A stretch of 64,000 nt of DNA from Ridgeia piscesae. Its lineage: Eukaryota > Annelida > Polychaeta > Sabellida > Siboglinidae. The position numbers and the translations under genes were made by a program. Positions 59,285-64,000 of the stretch are shown piece by piece (positions within the stretch are counted from its first letter, which is position 1; each line of letters begins with the position of its first letter). The notes beneath the pieces were generated by a model that did not search any database, was not told the DNA's origin, and saw only the letters and a program-made list of their open reading frames with translations. Location of the stretch: assembly GCA_025642075.2 (NCBI GenBank), contig JAODUO010000468.1, positions 170,001 through 234,000 of the forward strand, in the 5' to 3' direction.

Positions 59285-59848
59285 GTTATATTCAGATCAC
59301 ACTGACCAGAAAGATCTGGTCAGTGTATATGTTAGTGTGGTGAGACCAGTTCTAGAATATGCATGTCCTGTATGGCACAATAACTTGCCCCAATATGTGT
59401 CTGACAATATTGAAGTTATACAAAAAATTGCACTAAAATGTATTTTTCCTGGATTGGGTTACGCGGAAATACTTAGACGTGTTAACCTGGATACGTTGAA
59501 TGTAAGACGGGACAGCATTTGTCAAAAATATTTTGATAAAATTAAAGTCGGCACACACAGATTAAATTATCTGCTGCCTGACAAAAGACATATCGAATAT
59601 AATATTAGACAACAAAATGTGTACCCGTTACCAGTTACTAGAACGAATAGATTCCGTAACTCCTTTATACCGTGGGCTTTATACAACTGTCGGTAAAAAG
59701 GCTATTAATGCGGTATGATTTGAGGTATCAAATGTATTTTTATTGTATTTGTATGATGTTTTGATGAGTTAACTATAACCTATTGTAATGTCAATCCAAC
59801 TCAGTTGAGTTGCTAATAAAACTTGTGTTATTATTATTATTACCAAAG
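59285..59848 (+). pseudogene. CR1-like LINE 3' fragment
   Basis: The open frame reads SVVRPVLEYACPVWHNN, VIQKIALKCIFPG, LNVRRDSICQKYF and FRNSFIPWALYN, a near-textbook C-terminal end of CR1-type LINE ORF2. It is followed by a 3' UTR ending in AATAAAACTTGTG(TTA)n at 59815-59848. The 5' part is missing, as in most CR1 insertions. The frame is intact to its TAA, so this is a fairly young copy. Confidence 0.85.
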
Positions 59849-59990
59849 GGAGGTCGAAGAATATGTAGCGGATGTCAGCAACTGGACAGCCGCAAATTCG
59901 TTAAAGTTGAATGACTCAAAAACAGAAGTGATTGCATGTTCCGATCAGCCCAACTTGTTAAAAAGGAAGGAGCTACCAAACCACGCAAAG
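59849..59990 (+). pseudogene. LINE reverse transcriptase fragment
   Basis: The frame reads EVEEYVADVSNWTAANSLKL followed by NDSKTEV, the palm/thumb segment after the YADD box in CR1/Jockey-type reverse transcriptases (usually W...N.L.LN..KTEV). It begins directly after the (TTA)n tail of the preceding LINE fragment and is lost near 59990. Confidence 0.7.
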
Positions 59991-60079
59991 GTGATTGTAT
60001 GCATGGTCACTGTATTTCATGATGTCAGTCTGTTGTATTCCACCTGCGCAGCATTGCAAGAATCATGCGCTATCGAACA

Positions 60080-62290
60080 CCCGAAGCGACAGAACAAGTC
60101 ATGCATGCGGTTGGAGAAGGGGAGGTGGAGTTATTTTATATATGAAAGAATCCATCCAGGCTTATGAAATAAAATTTGAAAAAAGCAGAATGTGAAGGAG
60201 CTGTCTGGTGTAACATAGTTACAGGAAACTCAACATTAACTGTTCGGTTAGTTTATCGAAGTCCAAGCATAAGCATAGACGATAATGAGAAAGTACAAAA
60301 CGCTGTAGAGGAAGTGAGTAAACGGGACTGTATTATTATTGGGGGATTTTAACCATGGGCATACAGTGGAAATCTTTACAGAGTACAGGTTGTGATGATC
60401 AAACGTTTTTTAATTTAGTACAAGATAGTTTCCTTACTCAACATGTGCTATAATCAACCAGGGGTGAGAACGTGTTAGACATAGTTTTTAGCTCACATCA
60501 GGAATGTGTTGATAATGTCAAGATATGTGAGCCACTGGGGTGTAGTGATCACAACCAGATATATTTTATCATCAAAGTAAAAGGAGAACGGAATCGAAAA
60601 ATACGGAACCGGAAAACATTCACAAAGGAAGATATAAGGACATGAGGAAATATTTAGCAAAGATAGACAGGAATGTAGTGGTGGAAACATAATAACAGAG
60701 GAATTTTTAATGGCAGAAAACTTTAATGAGTGCCTTAGTTCGGTTTTTACCCGGAAAGATATTAGTGCATTACCACAACAAGAGATTAAGTCCGAAGGGA
60801 GAGAGATAATAAATCACATGGAGTGGATGGGATTCCTCCCAAATTACTATTGGAAATTGTAGAACAAATTAGCATACCGCTTGCAACAATGTTCAATTTG
60901 TCATTAGAGGAGGGAGTCGTTCCATTAGAACTGAAAGAAGCAAACATCATACCATTATTTAAAAAAAAGGTTCGAGAAACAAGTTAGAGAACTAGACCAG
61001 TGAGTTTAACATCGGTAATTCTCAAACTATTAGAAAGACTAATTAAAGATCACTTGGTTGATTTTCTTGTTAAAAATAACTCGATAAACCCATCTCAACA
61101 TGGGTTTCTAGAAGTGAGCTCATGCTTAACAAATATCTTATGGTTTTTGGAAGATGTCACAAAGTGGGTAGATGAGGGATCACCAGTAGATATAATCTAC
61201 TTAGATTAAAAAAAATAAAACTTTGACAAAGTGCCATATCGAAGATTACTACTTAAACTAAACGCCCATGGGTTAGGAAATTGTATGATTAACTGAATAG
61301 AAAAATGGCTTATTGATAGAAGACAAAGAGTAGTAGTTGATGGGAGGTTTCAAACTGGAAATCGGTTTTGAGTGTAGTATCACAGGGATCAGTATTGGAA
61401 CCTATTGTATTCTTAATACTTATATATCAATTATTTGGATGATGATATAACAAGCAAAGTGTTGAAGTTTGTGGATGTTACAACCGTGTTTAGAAAATTA
61501 AAAAGTGATGCAGATAGACAGCAATTACAAGATGATCTAAGTAAGTTGACCGAATGGTCTGAGAAGTGGCAAATACTGTTTACTTTTTGGAAGTGTAACT
61601 GCCTCCACACAGGACATGGGAATGAAGACGCACAATATACAGTAGGTGGTACTGTACTAAATACTAACGGAAAGGAAAAAAACTTAGAGTTAACTATTAG
61701 TGCTGATATGAAGGTATCAGAGCAGTGTGGAATTGCAGCAGCAAAGGGAAACCAAATTCTTGGATTAATTAAGCGAAATGTAATGTACAAGGGAAAATAA
61801 TTAATAATACCGTTGTATAAAACAATAGCTAAGCCTCATTTAGAAAATGGTATACAAGCATGGAGGCGATATCGCAAGAAGGATATTGATATACTAGAAA
61901 GAGTACAAAGGAGAGCAACCAAAATGATACCAAACCTCAGGAATATTAGTTATGAAATGCGTCTAAAAGAATGTGGTTTAACAACATTAGAAACAAACCA
62001 AGCAATTGAGAAGAGATCAGATAGAAGTGTTTAAAATATTGAATGGGTATGAAAATATTGACAGAAATATTTTGTCTCGGTTATCGAAGAGAGAAGGACT
62101 AGAGGACATGGAGTTACATTAGCAAAGAAGCAGTGCAGACTAGATATTAGAAAATTCTCATTTACACAAAGAACAGTAAATGAATGGAACAGATTATCAG
62201 CTGATTGTGTAGGTGCTAGTAGTGTTAATATGTTTAAAAATAAAATCGACATATACGTACGAAAGGCGGGGTACATTTAGATAGATAGGC
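60080..62290 (+). pseudogene. LINE (CR1/L2-like) with endonuclease and reverse transcriptase, heavily frameshifted
   Basis: Collinear remains over 2.2 kb: endonuclease pieces (LVYRSPSISID, DCIIIG then a broken GDFN, SDHNQI), then reverse transcriptase pieces (PVSLTSVILKLLERL, NPSQHGF, a broken D-F-K-A-F-D box at 61200, VVVDGRF, S-V-L-x-P, a decayed FADD box, LTEWSEKWQ), then KPHLENGIQAWRRY, ILERVQRRATKMI and a final FKNKIDIYVR ending at 62279. Several frame breaks and stops. The polymerase YADD/FADD motif reads FVDVT, so it is inactive. Confidence 0.85.
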
Positions 62291-62769
62291 TGGACTCTGG
62301 ATAAGCCAAAGGGCTTCCTTGTCCACCTGCCATCTAGAGTTGATTCCCTCTCTTGTTAAGTCTTGTCGATCGCCAGCAGACCTGACGTTGGAAAGCATTA
62401 CAATAGGGACTGCGGCTGGAACAATTCAACGACTGCAGAGAGTACACAATGTCGACCAATATAGCAAAGCGGATATAATTAGAATTCGACCACTGACTGG
62501 CCTCGAGCACTGACCGCTGCCGTGGACCACAATACACCACCAACTGTACAGACCGACACCAGCCAAGCGAGCCGGCGGGTCGTTGCGCTAGAGTGAACAC
62601 AACCAACCGCGTGTCCCATGTGCAAGGCGTATCATTACAACTGGAGTGACGGATGCTGTGGAACGTGCTGCCACGGCACCTGACGTCTACAACAACCATC
62701 CCTCACAGGGTCGGCCACTTGTTCGGGTCCTGCACCCCTCCTTCTTTCAACCCCTTAACTCAATGTCCT

Positions 62770-63236
62770 TCTTCACGCTGCCTTTCGATCTTTTCGCTTT
62801 TCCTCTTCACACAGACTACCAATGTCGCTGCTATTATCAGACAGTGCCTTTTCTCTCGTTTATGGACGTGGTCATACCCGTGACGCCGGCCATCGCTTAA
62901 TTTCTCTTCTACACCCTCAACACCCACCAGCTGTCGAAATCTCTTCATTTGCTCCCTGAGCGAAATGTTCATCGCCTATCTGATCATCCTTATTTCAGTC
63001 CGCACGAGGAGGAGCTCTTGTTGTCTCTTCGGGGCCCAGGTCTCCGGTCCATACACAAGGACTGGCAGAATCACCGTGTTGTGGATATTTATCTTTAGCT
63101 TGTCGAATACTGCTCTTAAATATAATCTCAATATTTGTTTCCAGTTTGATTGGTTTAGATAGGTGTTTTTAAATGATACAACGCCTGTACTATTCAGTAT
63201 TATATTTAAGGCGTGCGCAAGCTGTGTTGATAACAT
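62770..63236 (-). pseudogene. RTE-like LINE C-terminal fragment, minus strand
   Basis: Minus-strand pieces read VILPVLVYGPETWAPKRQQE and VRTEIRMIR, then SLREQMKRFRQLVGVEGVEE and RRHGYDHVHKREKRHC after a stop. The order LYGSETW...ML R...R..V...GV..V.EK....RLRWFGHV.RR is typical of the tail of RTE-type ORF2. Degenerate. Confidence 0.55.
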
Positions 63237-63574
63237 TACACCAATTAATCCACAAGTAGCCGGTCGTAGTCGTGTATTACATCACTTCTAACACCGAATT
63301 GCATGGGCGTGATTATGATCGACATAACGCATTGTGCCATTCGATAATTTATCTCTTGAAACGTCTTTGTATAAAACATATTTATGTTTCACTATTTTTG
63401 TTGCAGACCATCGATTTGATTTGGTTTGTTTTACATCACCACAACGCCAGCAAGAGCAATGGTCAAGCCAGTGGATGTCCGGTTGTTTCCGCGGTATACT
63501 TCATTATTTTGTTTAACTTTACTCCGATGTGTACACGTGTATGCATCAATGACGTTGACACATCTTCTATCCAA

Positions 63575-63900
63575 CTCACTCGCTCGCTCGCTCGCTCGCT
63601 CGCCCGCTCGCTCGCTCGCTCGCTCGCTCGCTCACTCACTCACTCACTCACTCACTCACTCACTCACTCACTCACTCATTCACTGTTAACTTACTCCAGT
63701 CACTCACTCAATACTCACATCTTCACCACTCACTCACTCACTCACTCACTCACTCACTCACTCCCTCCTCACTCACTCACTCACTCACTCACTCATTCAC
63801 TGCACTCACTCACTCACTCACTCACTCATTCACTGCCTCACTCACTCACTCACTCACTCACTCATCACTCATTCCAACTCATTCAGTCACCACCAGCTCA
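63575..63900. repeat. (CTCG)n then (CTCA)n satellite
   Basis: About 14 CTCG units followed by many CTCA units with slips and short unique breaks. One base separates the two unit types. Confidence 0.95.
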
Positions 63901-64000
63901 CTCACCCAGTTACTCATTCAGTCACTTATTCACTCAACCATTAACAGAGATGATCGTTGACTAAGTGTGTCTGGTGTCAGTTAGCCCCGACCCAGTCTTA

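Overview
This is intron-rich metazoan DNA with no prokaryotic operon structure, CRISPR array or rRNA. Its one clearly recognisable host gene is a complete RAF-family serine/threonine kinase gene on the minus strand, from the ATG at 55025 to the stop at 19689. I could assemble 16 coding exons with matching splice phases. They give 770 codons against 766 aa for human BRAF. All landmarks are present: BRAF-type N-terminal region, RAS-binding domain, cysteine-rich C1 domain, CR2 14-3-3 site, acidic NtA motif, full kinase domain and C-terminal 14-3-3 site. The source is probably an invertebrate deuterostome with a single BRAF-type RAF. A cephalochordate (amphioxus) is my best guess, because minisatellites that overlap exon-intron junctions ('mirages') were, as I recall, described from amphioxus. 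A mollusc or another invertebrate is not excluded.

The most striking content is inside the RAF gene. Intron 5 is about 92% a 30-bp minisatellite with 77 donor positions. Its unit is the last 20 nt of exon 5 plus its 5' splice site. Every unit is 10 codons long, and the first 54 units downstream of the native donor stay open in the exon frame. Intron 11 is about 95% a 62-bp minisatellite whose unit carries the last ~23 nt of exon 11 plus its splice donor. These are two independent amplifications of an exon end and its 5' splice site in one gene. Intron 9 is mostly a third, 59-bp, palindrome-rich minisatellite that is not derived from a splice site. Intron 2 has a degenerate array whose sense strand reads like the 5' end of U1 snRNA.

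Layout. 1-12 kb: gene-poor DNA with long microsatellites, a SINE relic, a LINE 3' fragment, and a (GA)n tract beside a 39-bp minisatellite. 12.5-14.9 kb: two minus-strand LINE endonuclease fragments and a Nin-DC-like tRNA SINE. 14.9-19.7 kb: no recognised gene; part may be the RAF 3' UTR. 19.7-55.0 kb: RAF, with intronic SINEs, a Tc1/mariner-like MITE, a LINE 3' relic, perfect or near-perfect foldbacks, and a possible alternative exon at 41800-41941. 55.03-55.06 kb: compact promoter-like motifs (CACGTG, CCAAT), then 1.4 kb of TG/CG repeat. 56.8-59.2 kb: nothing recognised. 59.2-63.2 kb: nested or adjacent LINE remnants. 63.6-63.9 kb: CTCG to CTCA microsatellite.

Most long open frames in the window are artefacts of microsatellites whose units lack stop codons. 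Exon calls rest on protein similarity, splice consensus and phase continuity read by eye; no transcript data were available.
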